This document shows, piece by piece, positions 30,705 to 41,482 of a stretch of DNA of 64,000 nt (positions within the stretch are counted from its first letter, which is position 1; every line of letters starts with the position of its first letter). Made by a program: the position numbers and the translations under genes. The notes beneath the pieces were generated by a model. The model was not told where the DNA came from. It worked only from the letters and a program-made list of their open reading frames with translations, and did no database searches. Source of the DNA: Megachile rotundata (taxonomy: Eukaryota; Arthropoda; Insecta; Hymenoptera; Megachilidae); the NCBI RefSeq assembly GCF_050947335.1, contig NC_134993.1, positions 6,138,001 through 6,202,000 on the forward strand, written 5' to 3'.

Positions 30705-31277
30705 GTAAGGATCGGTGGATCGACCCAGTGACAAAGATGCATTTTCATCGTGATTATTTGCGGTTCAATGGGTGAGTTACATTTAAATTTATTAATTATT
30801 CAATTCAAATTTTTATTTGTTGAATAGAAAAGTTATTTAATTTTTAAAAAATGAGAATTTGTTCTTTTTCATCATCACAATATCGAACGAAAATAATTTT
30901 CCACATTTTATCCGTTACTTCTTTGCCATAACGAATAAACGTATCGAATAAATTCGATTTATTCTGATTTCGTTATTTCTTATTCAGGAATGAATGGTAA
31001 TTCAAGAATAATCCAGATTTTTTATTCATTATTCGATGTAACTTTCATCTGACAGCTTTCTATTATACCGACGTTATACCGACGTTATACCGACATTATA
31101 CCGACGCGGTATCGATACATTTGTTCACGACGACGATCGGCCGTCACACTCGAAGCTTTTGCTCACGCTTTCGCGCACCCGGTCTATGCGTGCTCTCATT
31201 GGTCAGTGTTTTTTGCTAATAACTCGAAAATGGAGCCTCAACCAATATTTTGGCAAAGGAAAAAGTTGTTCAGAATC

Positions 31278-31345
31278 GCCCCACCTACCACCCCTTTTCG
31301 GGTCCTACACTAATTGCGGGACACCCTGTATATATATATATATAT
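31278..31345. repeat. mariner-MITE-like end plus TA microsatellite
   Basis: GCGGGACACCCTGTATA resembles the common Tc1/mariner-MITE terminus ACAGGGTGTCCC in inverted form, running into (TA)n at about 31327-31348. No matching left end is visible; a TA tract occupies that place at 27836. Confidence 0.45.
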
Positions 31346-31567
31346 ATAATTAAGGTAGAAGTACTCGATCCCCCATTCGAGACTTACACACATATAAGCA
31401 ATCCTCAGGATCGGAGGCAGAAATACTGGAAGATGCTATGTTTGTTTGGACGAGGTGCTGTATCGCCGAGGAACAGCGAGGAGGATTGTCGCTGTACAAA
31501 TTGCATCATTACCAAATTCGTAAAACAACAGTCTCTCGAGGACAAGAGACCTACATAAGGGGGAATG
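31346..31567 (+). pseudogene. unidentified retroelement tail ending in a polypurine tract
   Basis: Open frames of about 60 codons (KQSSGSEAEILEDAMFVW) are not recognised. AAGGGGGAA at 31557-31565 sits directly before TGTAACATCCCTGG (31568), as a polypurine tract precedes a 3' LTR. Confidence 0.4.
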
Positions 31568-31702
31568 TGTAACATCCCTGGAAGAATTTTTTTGTTTTCT
31601 TCACCAACATGGCAGTTTTGTGTTCAGTTCATTTACCCTCCGTAAGAATAGTTTTGTTACCGACAGTATTAGACAATTACCGACAGTATATTATATATCA
31701 AT
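31568..31702 (+). repeat. LTR of the 17226-19602 family, left part (split by Gypsy #2)
   Basis: It begins TGTAACATCCCTGG and contains ACCGACAGTATTAGACAATT, matching the reverse complement of about 19500-19602. It is interrupted by Gypsy #2 and resumes at 45019. Confidence 0.6.
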
Positions 31703-32018
31703 TGTTGTATGTCCAACTACAAGAATCATTTCACAAACAGTACCGATTCATCCCTATATAAATCACTCCACAGACTCATCCCTATACAAACATACTAATC
31801 ACGATTCCTAAGTCTTACTCATCCTAGACCTCGCAACCATCCTGAGTCACGCTGTCCCTTGACCACCATCCCTACCACTACCTATCCTTAAGCTAGTATT
31901 TAAAAACCCCCAAGTTTTAGAATAAGTTTAGAATTAGAAATAGTTCGGTACTGAGCGAACCGCATTCGAGTTGTACGTTTCGTCTTCGTAATAAAGTGTT
32001 GTATACCAGAACCCAACA
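31703..32018 (+). repeat. 5' LTR of Gypsy #2
   Basis: 316 bp with a TATATAAATC box near 31756 and AATAAA at 31990-31995. TTTGGTGTCAGAAGTGGGAT follows at 32024, a candidate primer-binding site beginning with TGG as expected for pairing to a tRNA CCA end. Confidence 0.93.
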
Positions 32019-32341
32019 CAAATTTGGTGTCAGAAGTGGGATTGTTCTGACGGCTTTTCACTCAGTTGCATTTGGATATTCACTATCTCACTGAGGAAAA
32101 GGCGCTGATTTCTATCGGTCACATCAGAACAAGAAGAAAAGAAGACAACTCATCCCGAAGCTCAACACCCACAACTGGTCGTATCTTCTGGATTTGTCGT
32201 GTCCAGCACCATTGTGAGTTGCAGTCTTTCTTCGGAAGGAGAAAAAACGTTTGAACGGTCGCATCGTAAGTACTGAACTTCAGATATTCTTATCGTATTA
32301 TTTTTCAATTTCCGACGTATAATCCTATCCTCGTATCCAAA

Positions 32342-33567
32342 ATGTCTCTAAGTAACGATATTGATACAAACCTAGATTCCGCAATGACTCCTCAAACATC
32401 GTTAGATCATTTAATAAAATTGTTACCAAAAGAATTCGATGGTGACAGAACAAAACTACGTTCGTTTATTAAACAAATAGATGCTGTCTTTGAATTAGCT
32501 AGTCCTTCGCAAAAACCAGTTCTCTTATTATTCGTGAAAAATAAAATAGAGGGTAAAGCTCGAGATCAGATTGATATCCATTGCAATCTCACTACTTGGG
32601 AGGAAATTTCTGAACTATTGTTAAATTTATATCAAGACAAAAAATCCTTAGATCAGCTTATGGAAGAATTAAACTCAATTCAACAGAATCGCAATGAAAA
32701 CGTATCACAATTTTATCAAAGATTAGAAGAACTCCAATCGAGAATATTAGGAACTGTTTATGCAACAGACTGTGAGGTTAATACTTTAGCAGGGCGTGTA
32801 GCGATGATAAGCGAAATGACTCTCAATCGCTTCGTGTATCATTCGCACCCGCAAATATCTCAAATGTTAAGATATCGCGACTTTCCGAATATTAACAGTG
32901 CTCTCACGGCGGCTATGGCCGAGGAGAAGGCTTTGCGTCTGAGATATGATAACTTTCAACGTTGTAGAATTTATAATAAGTCAAATCACAGCACGAATGA
33001 TTGCTATTTAAGAAATCAAAGATCGCTTCCTAATAGAACAATCAATTTTAATCAGTCGAATCAAAATAACGTGTTAAGTAGTGTAAAACAGTGTAGGTAT
33101 TGTAAAAATCTGGTCATAATATAGAAGAATGTAGAAAACGGGAATATAATAATTCTAGACAAAATAATGTATCGTATCGTCAGTCAAACTCTAACAATTT
33201 GCAAACAAATCGACAACATTCAAATTTTAACAATTCTTATCAACATCGACCAAATCCCAACAACTTAAATCAACACCGATTGAATCCTAGTAATTCGTAC
33301 ACATATCGGAATCAACCAAATTCCAGTAACTTTCGTACATACCGACAGAATCCCAATTCTTTTAATAACCATTCCCAAAACCCACGAGATATAAGGTATC
33401 AGGAACAAAGTCAACTCGCTTCTAATGTAACAAATAATGTTGAGTCACGCAATACCGTTTTGAGAAACTCCAATCCTGAAAATTTTCGTCAAGTTCAATA
33501 TCCACCGGAACCCCCGAATCCGTTGGAAGAGGTAACGACAGAATTCAACCTCATGAGCACACGATAA
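32342..33567 (+). pseudogene. gag: Gypsy #2 Gag, one frameshift
   Basis: It starts at ATG 32342. The first 210 residues are a capsid-like helical region (LPKEFDGDRTKLRSFIKQID, MEELNSIQQNRNENVSQFYQ). The zinc knuckle begins CRYCKN and is split by a one-base loss near 33105; the shifted frame (GHNIEEC onward) continues with an Asn/Gln/Ser-rich tail of tandem NPNSFNN-like strings and ends at TAA 33565-33567. Gag binds and packages the element RNA. Pol follows in the -1 frame. Confidence 0.85.
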
Positions 33568-33569
33568 AC

Positions 33570-34136
33570 TCTTCTTCATTTTTACCTAACAACGATCAAC
33601 TAGCTATACTCTTTGAATCCGACAATTCCAACAGCTCCGATAAAATCTTGAAATTTCTAGTTGATACGGGCGCTGCAATTTCCTTAGTTAAAGCACAGAG
33701 TATAAACAGGGTCGATATCAATAGTCATAATTTTACATTATTAAACGGGATCGCACCTAACGTTTCTATTCAAACTCTAGGAGAAACTGAACTTCCTTTA
33801 AATTCCAATGGTAGGAAAATTAGTGGAAAATTCCAAGTAATTGATTCTCCTAGTAATATTCCTTTTGATGGCTTGATAGGTCATGACTTCTTAAAAACTC
33901 ATAAAGCAACAATTGATTACATAAAAATGACAATATCGCTAGGAAATATACCATTCCCTATACCTTTGTATCAGAATACCCTTCAAAAATCCACTGATAA
34001 GATAAGACTTAGTGGTCGAACAGAAACAATAATCCCAATAAGAATACTAAACTCTCAGTGTCTGCAAGTAGGAACGATAACAGCGCGACAACTAAATGCC
34101 GATAACACTCTTCTAATACCTCATTCTATTAACTAG
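33570..34136 (+). pseudogene. pol: Gypsy #2 protease
   Basis: The frame shows FLVDTGAAISLV (retropepsin active site DTG) and GLIGHDFL near its end. It stops at TAG 34134-34136, at a tandem duplication of a 12-bp string containing TATTAACTAGA. RT continues in another frame from about 34140, so the polyprotein is broken here. Confidence 0.85.
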
Positions 34137-34139
34137 ACT

Positions 34140-35990
34140 ATTAACTAGAGCAACAGTAGACTCCCACACTATCCCTACTACTGACGAAATACCAGTCCAT
34201 GCAAAAATGTACCGTTACCCTCAAATCCATAAAAATGAAGTAGATAAGCAGATTGAGAAAATGTTAGATCATGGCATTATTAAACCCTCAACTAGTCCAT
34301 GGTCCAGTCCACTTTGGGTTGTCCCGAAAAAATCAGATTCAACCGGAGAGAAAAAGTGGCGTATTGTAATAGATTATAGAAAATTAAACGAGAAAACGAT
34401 AGGAGACGCCTACCCGCTTCCAAATATCGAGGATATTCTAGATCAGCTAGGGCATGCTCAATATTTCAGCGTTCTAGATTTGTCTAACGGATTTCACCAG
34501 ATTCCAATAGATCCCAAAGATAGCCCAAAAACAGCATTTTCCACTCCAAATGGGCACTATGAGTTTACTCGAATGCCCTTCGGTCTTAAAAATGCCCCGG
34601 CTCACTTTCAAAGGGTTATGAATAATGTTTTAACAGGATTGAATAGTACACAATGCTTCGTATATATAGATGATTTTGTTATTTATGGATCTAGTCTAGA
34701 AGATCATAATCGTAAATTGATAAACGTGTTCCTTAGACTCCGAGAAAATAATTTGAAATTACAGCCAAGTAAATGCGAATTTTTAAAGAAGTCGTGCGAA
34801 TACTTAGGTCACTTAATTTCGGATAAAGGAGTACAGCCAAACCCAAAGAAAGTAGAATGTTTTAAAAAAGTTTCAAAACCGCGTAATCAAAAGGAAGTTA
34901 AAATGTTCCTGGGCATGGCTGGATATTATAGAAAATTTATTTCAAATTTCGTTACATTAGCAAAACCTCTAACTCAATTACTCAAAAAGAATATACCCTT
35001 CGTATGGGCAGAGGAGCAGGAAAAATCGTTTGAAAAATTAAAAGAGAAATTAATTAGTAAACCAATTTTACAATATCCCGACTTTTCAAAACAATTCATT
35101 CTCACTACAGATGCATCCAATGTCGGTATAGGTGCAGTACTGTCTCAAATTCACAACGGTCAAGATCTTCCAATTGCTTACTATTCACGAACTTTAAATG
35201 ATTCGGAACGTAATTATTCAACTACAGAGAAAGAACTGCTAGCGATTGTCAACTCCGCGGAACACTTTCGACCTTATTTGTTCGGTAGAGAATTCATTAT
35301 TTACACTGATCATCGACCACTCCAGTGGCTTTTCAATTGCAAGAATCCATCATCAAAATTAGTTAGATGGCGACTTAGGTTAGAAGAATATCAATACGTG
35401 ATAAAACATAAACCAGGTATTGCTAATACAAACGCTGACGCTCTCTCTCGACTCCTTAATCAAAACTCGATAAACATGAACACACAACAAACCCCAACCT
35501 ATAACGATTTCATCAAATATCACTATACCAATCAAAATCCTATATCCTATGAAACGGTAGGAGGAACCTTATCGTCAATTACTGACCCTATAGTAGTGTT
35601 TTGGTCTCAGGATCTCGATGAAAACAATCAATATCTAAATTACATACAGTCAAAATTTAACATAGAAAGCATCAAACCAGAATTACATGGATTGTCTAAA
35701 GTCCAAAATAAAAAACAAACCTTCTATCTTTTATATCCTTTAAATTCACATTTTGATAGACTAGAGTATAAAAATATATTTGAATGCCTTCAAAAATTAA
35801 AATCTTCAATAAAAGCTCAGAAATTCATTTTTATTCCTCCTAATCACAGAAAATATAGTAATATCAAATTAGATCAATTAAACGAAATGCTTAAATTCAT
35901 GTTTCCTAATAACGATATCAAACTGTTTCACTCTGAAAAAATTAATCCGCAAACGCCAGAAGAAATACAAAACATTCTAAAAGAAAATCA
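34140..35990 (+). pseudogene. pol: Gypsy #2 reverse transcriptase and RNase H
   Basis: RT motifs are complete: WVVPKKSD, WRIVIDYRKLNEKT, DLSNGFHQIP, MPFGLKNAPAHFQ, and the YIDD box, then RNase H (TTDASNVGIGAVLS, TTEKELLAIV, YTDHRPL, NADALSR). A region of about 170 residues follows before the integrase zinc domain. The frame is intact until the Copia LTR starts at 35991. Confidence 0.93.
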
Positions 35991-38900
35991 TGTTAAAGGC
36001 CTAATATCTACACAAAAAGTTACTGGTGCTGCCATCTGTCGTGCATTGGCGACAGACATGTTCTTTTATTCTATTGTTTCATAAATAAAGTTTCAGTTTG
36101 TACCACTCGTCAATCCGAACACGTTGTTTTATTATAGGTTATGGGCCATACGCTCAAAAAATCGCGGTATTGAGTCGTTTTAACAAGGATTTTGCAGTAA
36201 AGCAAGTGTTAAAAGACAGTATTCAGTGCGATTTAGCTGTGAACTGACTGATCGTATTAATTGTCGCAGTGTATAAGTGTAGAAACTGTTCGTTAAAATG
36301 GCTACCAACTACCTTATCAATGTGCCGAAACTAAAGGGACGCGATAATTATTCGGAGTGGTGTTTCGCTGCAGAAAATTTCTTAGTTCTCGAAGGCATGA
36401 ACCATTGTATCAAGCCAGAACCGGGAAAAGAAATAGCAAGCGCGGATGACAAAAAAACTAAAGCCAAATTGATTATGACCATCGACCCGTCGTTGTATGT
36501 CCACGTCAAAACCGTTAAATCGTCGGAAGAATTGTGGAATAAACTACAGCAATTATTTGATGATAGTGGCTTTTCACGGAGAATAAGTCTGTTGAGAAAT
36601 TTGATTTCAATCCGGCGAGACAATTGCAGTTCGATGACGTCATATGTGACGCAGATTATCGATACAGCGCAAAAATTAAGTGGAACGGGATTTGAGATAA
36701 ATGATCAATGGACAGGGTCATTGTTGTTGGCTGGATTGCCTGATCGTTTTGCTCCAATGATCATGGCAATCGAACATTCGGGCATTTCCATTACGGCAGA
36801 CAATATCAAGACAAAATTATTAGACATGGAGTCGGTAGATTACAACGAGAGTGAAATGAACGGTGCTTTCGTCAGTCATTCAAATCATGCAAAACAAAAT
36901 AAGAATAAGTTGTCTATGGCCAAGAAAAATTGTGATGTTGGTAGCACTACTGTTCCGTCGAAGTCAAACACCAAGGCGGTGAAATGCTACCGGTGTAAAC
37001 AAGTCGGCCATTACAAAAATCAGTGCATGAATAACGAAAATAATTCAACAAATAAGAAAAATAAAGAAAGAATGCAATCAAACGCATTTAGTGCAGTATT
37101 TTTAAGTGCGAATTTCAACAAAAATGATTGGTATATCGACTCCGGGGCAAGTGTACACCTAACAGGAAAGGAAAGTTGGGTTATGAATGCCAGATATGAA
37201 CAAAATAAAGAAATTGTCGTAGCCAATAGTGAGAAGTTGACAGTATTATGTTCTGGCAATGTTAAAATATCGACTTCAACTGATGATTGCGAGTACGACA
37301 TCGTGATAGAAGACGTATGCTGTATACCATCTCTGACTACTAACCTACTATCAGTCAGTCAACTAATTAAAAAAGGAAACAGTGTGTCTTTCACAGAAAA
37401 AGGCTGTTGTGTTTACAATAAAAAGCAACAGTTAGTCGCTACAGCAATATTAGTCAATGGGGTATACAAAGTAAACTTGGTATCCCAGGAGTATTTGGCT
37501 GCATCAGCTGTGTCAGGAGTAACATGGCATCGCAGATTAGGACATGTCAACAAGGAATACTTAAATAAAATGAAAAATGCTGTCTTGGGAATGTCATTTG
37601 ATGAAAAAGTAGAAATAAGCAAGGCTTCTTGTACAACATGTTGTGAAGGTAAACAGTGTCGCTTACCATTTAAAGGCAGTGGTCAGAGAAGCAGTAACTT
37701 GCTAGATTTAGTGCACACAGACATTTGTGGCCCTATGGAGACTACATCGATAGGAGGAGCAAGGTATTTCTTGTTATTTGTCGATAATTACAGTCGCATA
37801 ACATTTGTTTATTTTCTGAAGCACAAAAATGAGGTTCTGAAGTATTTCAAGATATTCAAAGCGCAGGTGGAAAATCAAACAAAAAGAACAATAAAAGTGA
37901 TAAGAAACGATAACGGTTTAGAGTATTGCAATAAGGAATTTGAAGATTACCTAAATAGTGCTGGTATTATCCACCAGAAAAGCAACCCATACACCCCAGA
38001 ACAAAATGGTTTATGTGAAAGATTCAATCGCACAGTCGTAGAAAAAGCGAGATGTCTACTGTTTGACGCAAACCTGGGAAAAGAGTTTTGGGGTGAGGCC
38101 ACCAATACGGCAGTGTACCTGCAGAATCGAACTGTGGCTGCTGCGTTGGATGATAGAACGCCATATGAACTATGGACTGGCACAAAACCAGATATCAGTC
38201 ATATTAGGATATTTGGTAGCACTGTCATGGTACATGTTGCTAAACAAAAGCGTAAGAAATGGGATAAGAAATCTGTGAAGTGCATTCTTACAGGATACCC
38301 AGATAACATAAAGGGATACAGAGTCTATAATCCAGAAACAAGAACTGTGTTTACAAGTAGAGATGTGGTCATTATTGAGCCGGAAATCAATTCTGAATGT
38401 ATGATTCAAGTGCAAGACCAGAATGTTGCTTCAGTGGGGGATGAGGTTAAACCAGAACAACAAGGCCAGAAGGTGACAAGTTTTGAATCAACATCTAGTC
38501 TTGAAGATAACTCCAGCAGTGAAAATTATTATTCCTATGATGACGACAATGATAAAACATATGTTCCAAGTGATTATGAAGACTCAGGGAGTACACTTCA
38601 GTGTGAAAATGAAGATTTCATGGACAGACCCAGACGAGCACGGAAACCACCAGAGAGATATGGTATGTCCAATCTTTGTACAAGCGCTGAAACCTATGAC
38701 GATGGGGCAGGTTTGACACTGCATGATGCTTTAAACGGACCAGAAAAGAAACAGTGGATGTTGGCCATGTAAGAAGAACTACAGTGTTTCAAAGAAAATG
38801 ATGCGTGGGAACTATGTGATAGTCCACAAGATGGTAGGGTTGTACAGTGTAAGTGGGTGCTTCGTAAGAAATATGACAATGATAACAGGGTTCGGTTCCG

Positions 38901-40423
38901 TGCACGTTTGGTTGCTAAAAGTTTTTCACAAATTGAAGGTATAGACTATACAGAAACATTTTCTCCTGTTGTGAGGCATACTACATTGAGGTTGCTATTT
39001 GCATTGTCAGTTAAGTTAGGATTTGACACTGCTCACCTTGATGTAACTACAGCCTTCCTGAATGGTGCTCTTGATGAAACCATTTTTATGCAGTTGCCAG
39101 AAGGATTTTCCGAGCAGACCCATGAGGGTCAAGTACTTAAATTAAAAAAGGCAATCTATGGGCTTAAACAATCTTCGAGAGCATGGTACAGGAGAGTGGA
39201 TGAATGTTTGTTAAATATTGGTTATAGGAAATCTAAGATAGAACCATGTATGTACACAAAAATTAGAAATAATTTGAGGACTATTGTTACACTTTTTGTG
39301 GATGATTTTTTTATTTTTTCAAATGATTATAAAGAAACAGAATATTTGAAAAATGTATTAGCTAGCCATTTCAAACTTAAAGATTTAGGTGAAATCAGAA
39401 AGTGTCTTGGTGTCAATGTAAGTATTAGTAAATCTGAGAAAACTATCACATTGAACCAGTCTGATTATATTGATCAGGTGTTACAAAAATTTAACATGAG
39501 TCAAGTCAAACCCATTCAGACTCCTATGGAAACTAAGTTGCATGTATCTAAGGGGGAAAACTATGTTGGAAAATTCCCATATCAGCAAGTTATTGGTTGT
39601 CTAATGTACTTAGCAGTTCTAACCAGACCTGATATTACTTATACAGTTGGTTTTTTGAGTCAATTTAACAATTGCTATTCTAAGGAACATTGTGCATATG
39701 TAAAGCGTCTATTGAGATATTTAAAATTTACTAAAAATTACGGTTTGAAGTACACTGCTGATGGAAATTCAATATTAGAGGGATATGTAGATGCAGATTG
39801 GGGTGCAAATGTTATAGATAGGAAGTCATATACAGGGTATTGTTTCACTTTATCTGGTTGTGTAATTTCTTGGGAAACTAAAAAACAGACTACTGTAGCC
39901 TTGTCTAGTAGTGAGGCCGAATATATGGCTATTACAGAAGCGTGTAAAGAAGCTGTTTATTTGAGGAACTTACTATATGAAGTTACACAAAATTTGTATA
40001 CCATTAATTTGTTCAACGATAATCAGAGTGCGCAAAAGCTAACTATGAATCCAGTGTTTCACAAGCGTACAAAACACATAGACATTAAGTTTCACTTTTG
40101 TAGAGAATGTGTAGTAAATAAAATTGTAAGTGTGAAGTATTTGCCTACAGCTGAAATGCCAGCTGATGTATTCACGAAGGCTTTGTGTGTTGTGAAGCAT
40201 TATAAGTTTTTGGATGTATTGGGTATTCAAAGATTGTAATATTTTTTGTGTATCCATATTGTTGGATATAGTGGGGGTGTTAAAGGCCTAATATCTACAC
40301 AATATGTTACTGGTGCTGCCATCTGTCGTGCATTGGCGACAGACATGTTCTTTTATTCTATTGTTTCATAAATAAAGTTTCAGTTTGTACCACTCGTCAA
40401 TCCGAACACGTTGTTTTATTATA
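35991..40423 (+). mobile_element. Copia LTR retrotransposon inserted in Gypsy #2 pol
   Basis: LTRs of 146 bp (35991-36136, 40278-40423) differ at about two positions near base 28 and are flanked by AATCA (35986-35990, 40424-40428). They start TGTTAAAG but end ATTATA, not the usual CA. GGTTATGGGCCAT follows the 5' LTR at 36137, the Copia-type primer site for an internal part of initiator tRNA-Met. A polypurine tract (GTGGGGG) precedes the 3' LTR. It interrupts the His-rich start of the Gypsy integrase without other loss. Confidence 0.95.
36298..40239 (+). pseudogene. gag-pol: Copia Gag-Pol polyprotein with one nonsense codon
   Basis: It starts at ATG 36298. Order: Gag (residues 1-220), CCHC knuckle (CYRCKQVGHYKNQC, about 230), protease (WYIDSGASVHL, about 280), integrase zinc domain (WHRRLGHVN, CTTCCEGKQC), integrase core (VHTDICGPM, RNDNGLEY, TPEQNGLCERF), a divergent acidic linker, RT (AHLDVTTAFLNG, LFVDDFFIFS) and RNase H (DADWGANVIDRKSYTG, SSSEAEYMA, NDNQSAQKL). 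A TAA at 38770-38772 cuts the frame just before the RT; everything after it stays in frame, so one base change separates this copy from a full 1313-codon ORF. Confidence 0.93.
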
Positions 40424-40428
40424 AATCA

Positions 40429-41482
40429 CGATAGTAAATTATCAGGACACTGCGGTTTCAACAAAACGTATGCAAAAATTAAAGAGCAATACTTTTGGCC
40501 TTCCATAAAGTCAGATATAAGAAAGTATATTAAGTCATGTCACTCATGTCAAATGAATAAAACAAATTTCAAGCCTATTAAACAGCCTATGGAAATAACC
40601 ACAACAGCTGAAAAGCCTTTCGAGAAACTAGCCATAGATATTGTTGGTCCATTACCAGTCACCGAAAATGGGAATAGATTCATCCTTACTGCACAAGATG
40701 ATCTGACAAAATTTTGTTTTGCCAAAGCTATTCCAAATCATGAATCTTTAACTATTGCAAAATCATTAATCGATATATTTACTCAATTTGGAATACCAAC
40801 AACTTTTTTGACAGATCACGGCCCAGACTTTATGTCTGAATTAATAAAAGACTTGGGAAACCTATTAAAAACAAAACACGTCTGTAGTAGCCCTTATCAT
40901 CCTCAAACTAATGGAGGTCTTGAAAGATATCATTTATCGTTAAAGGATTATTTGAAGCATTATATAAAAGCCAATCAAACTGACTGGGATGAATACATTT
41001 CGTTCGCAATTTTTAGCTACAATACCTCAGTTCACAGATCCACTAATTTAACTCCATATGAACTTCTCTTTGAACGCAAAGCTTATCTACCGTCTTCTAT
41101 ATTAAAAGAACCGGAATTCCACTATACCTACGACGATTACATCCGTTCATTACAAAACAGATTGAACACTTCTTTCAAAATAGCAAGAGAAAATATAATT
41201 AAAGCTAAAATTAAGAGTAAAGAGTATTATGACAAAAAAGTCAACCCGATAAAATTTAAAGTAAATGATCTCGTATGTATATATCAAAAACAAACCAAAG
41301 TAGGTCTTAATAAAAAATTGTCGCCCAATTTCAAAGGTCCGTTTAAAATCACACAAGTACATCCTAATAACACAGTAGAACTTCAAATAGGAAAAAAAAA
41401 GACTACTTATCATTCTAATCTTCTTAAACATTATGTTCCAGATGATTCCGACAGTCCTGTTGCTATTCCTTCTAATTCCTAA
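40429..41482 (+). pseudogene. pol: Gypsy #2 integrase
   Basis: It continues the Gypsy pol frame directly after the Copia target duplication. It shows the HHCC zinc domain (LSGHCGFNKTY, CHSCQMNK), the catalytic core (AIDIVGPLP, TDHGPDFMS, TNGGLERYH; canonical D, D, E) and the C-terminal DNA-binding region ending KTTYHSNLLKHY. The stop is TAA 41480-41482. The open frame is intact apart from the Copia split. Confidence 0.92.

Larger units (their letters stand above)
27886..31277. mobile_element. long-inverted-repeat element with a structured tandem array
   Basis: The left end (TTCTGAACAACTTTTTCC) recurs inverted at the right end. The match is high for about 230 bp (27886-28115 versus 31055-31277) and continues, diverged, to GATCCACCGATC (28527-28538 and inverted near 30710). 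TIRs are therefore roughly 570-650 bp. Each contains a short tandem repeat, GTCGGTATAAC. The core (28540-30700) is GC-richer and holds a promoter, a splice-donor match and the hairpin array. No transposase is visible. Long-TIR foldback-like or Polinton-derived origins are both possible. Confidence 0.75.

Noticed and set aside
32066..32254. Short frame between the Gypsy #2 5' LTR and gag
   Set aside because: Leader sequence; no conserved features or good start context.
36348..36623. Antisense frames across Copia and other pol genes
   Set aside because: Shadows of the sense coding sequence on the opposite strand.
38770..38772. Programmed stop readthrough in Copia
   Set aside because: No supporting context such as a known readthrough hexamer or structure; kept only as a low-interest observation.
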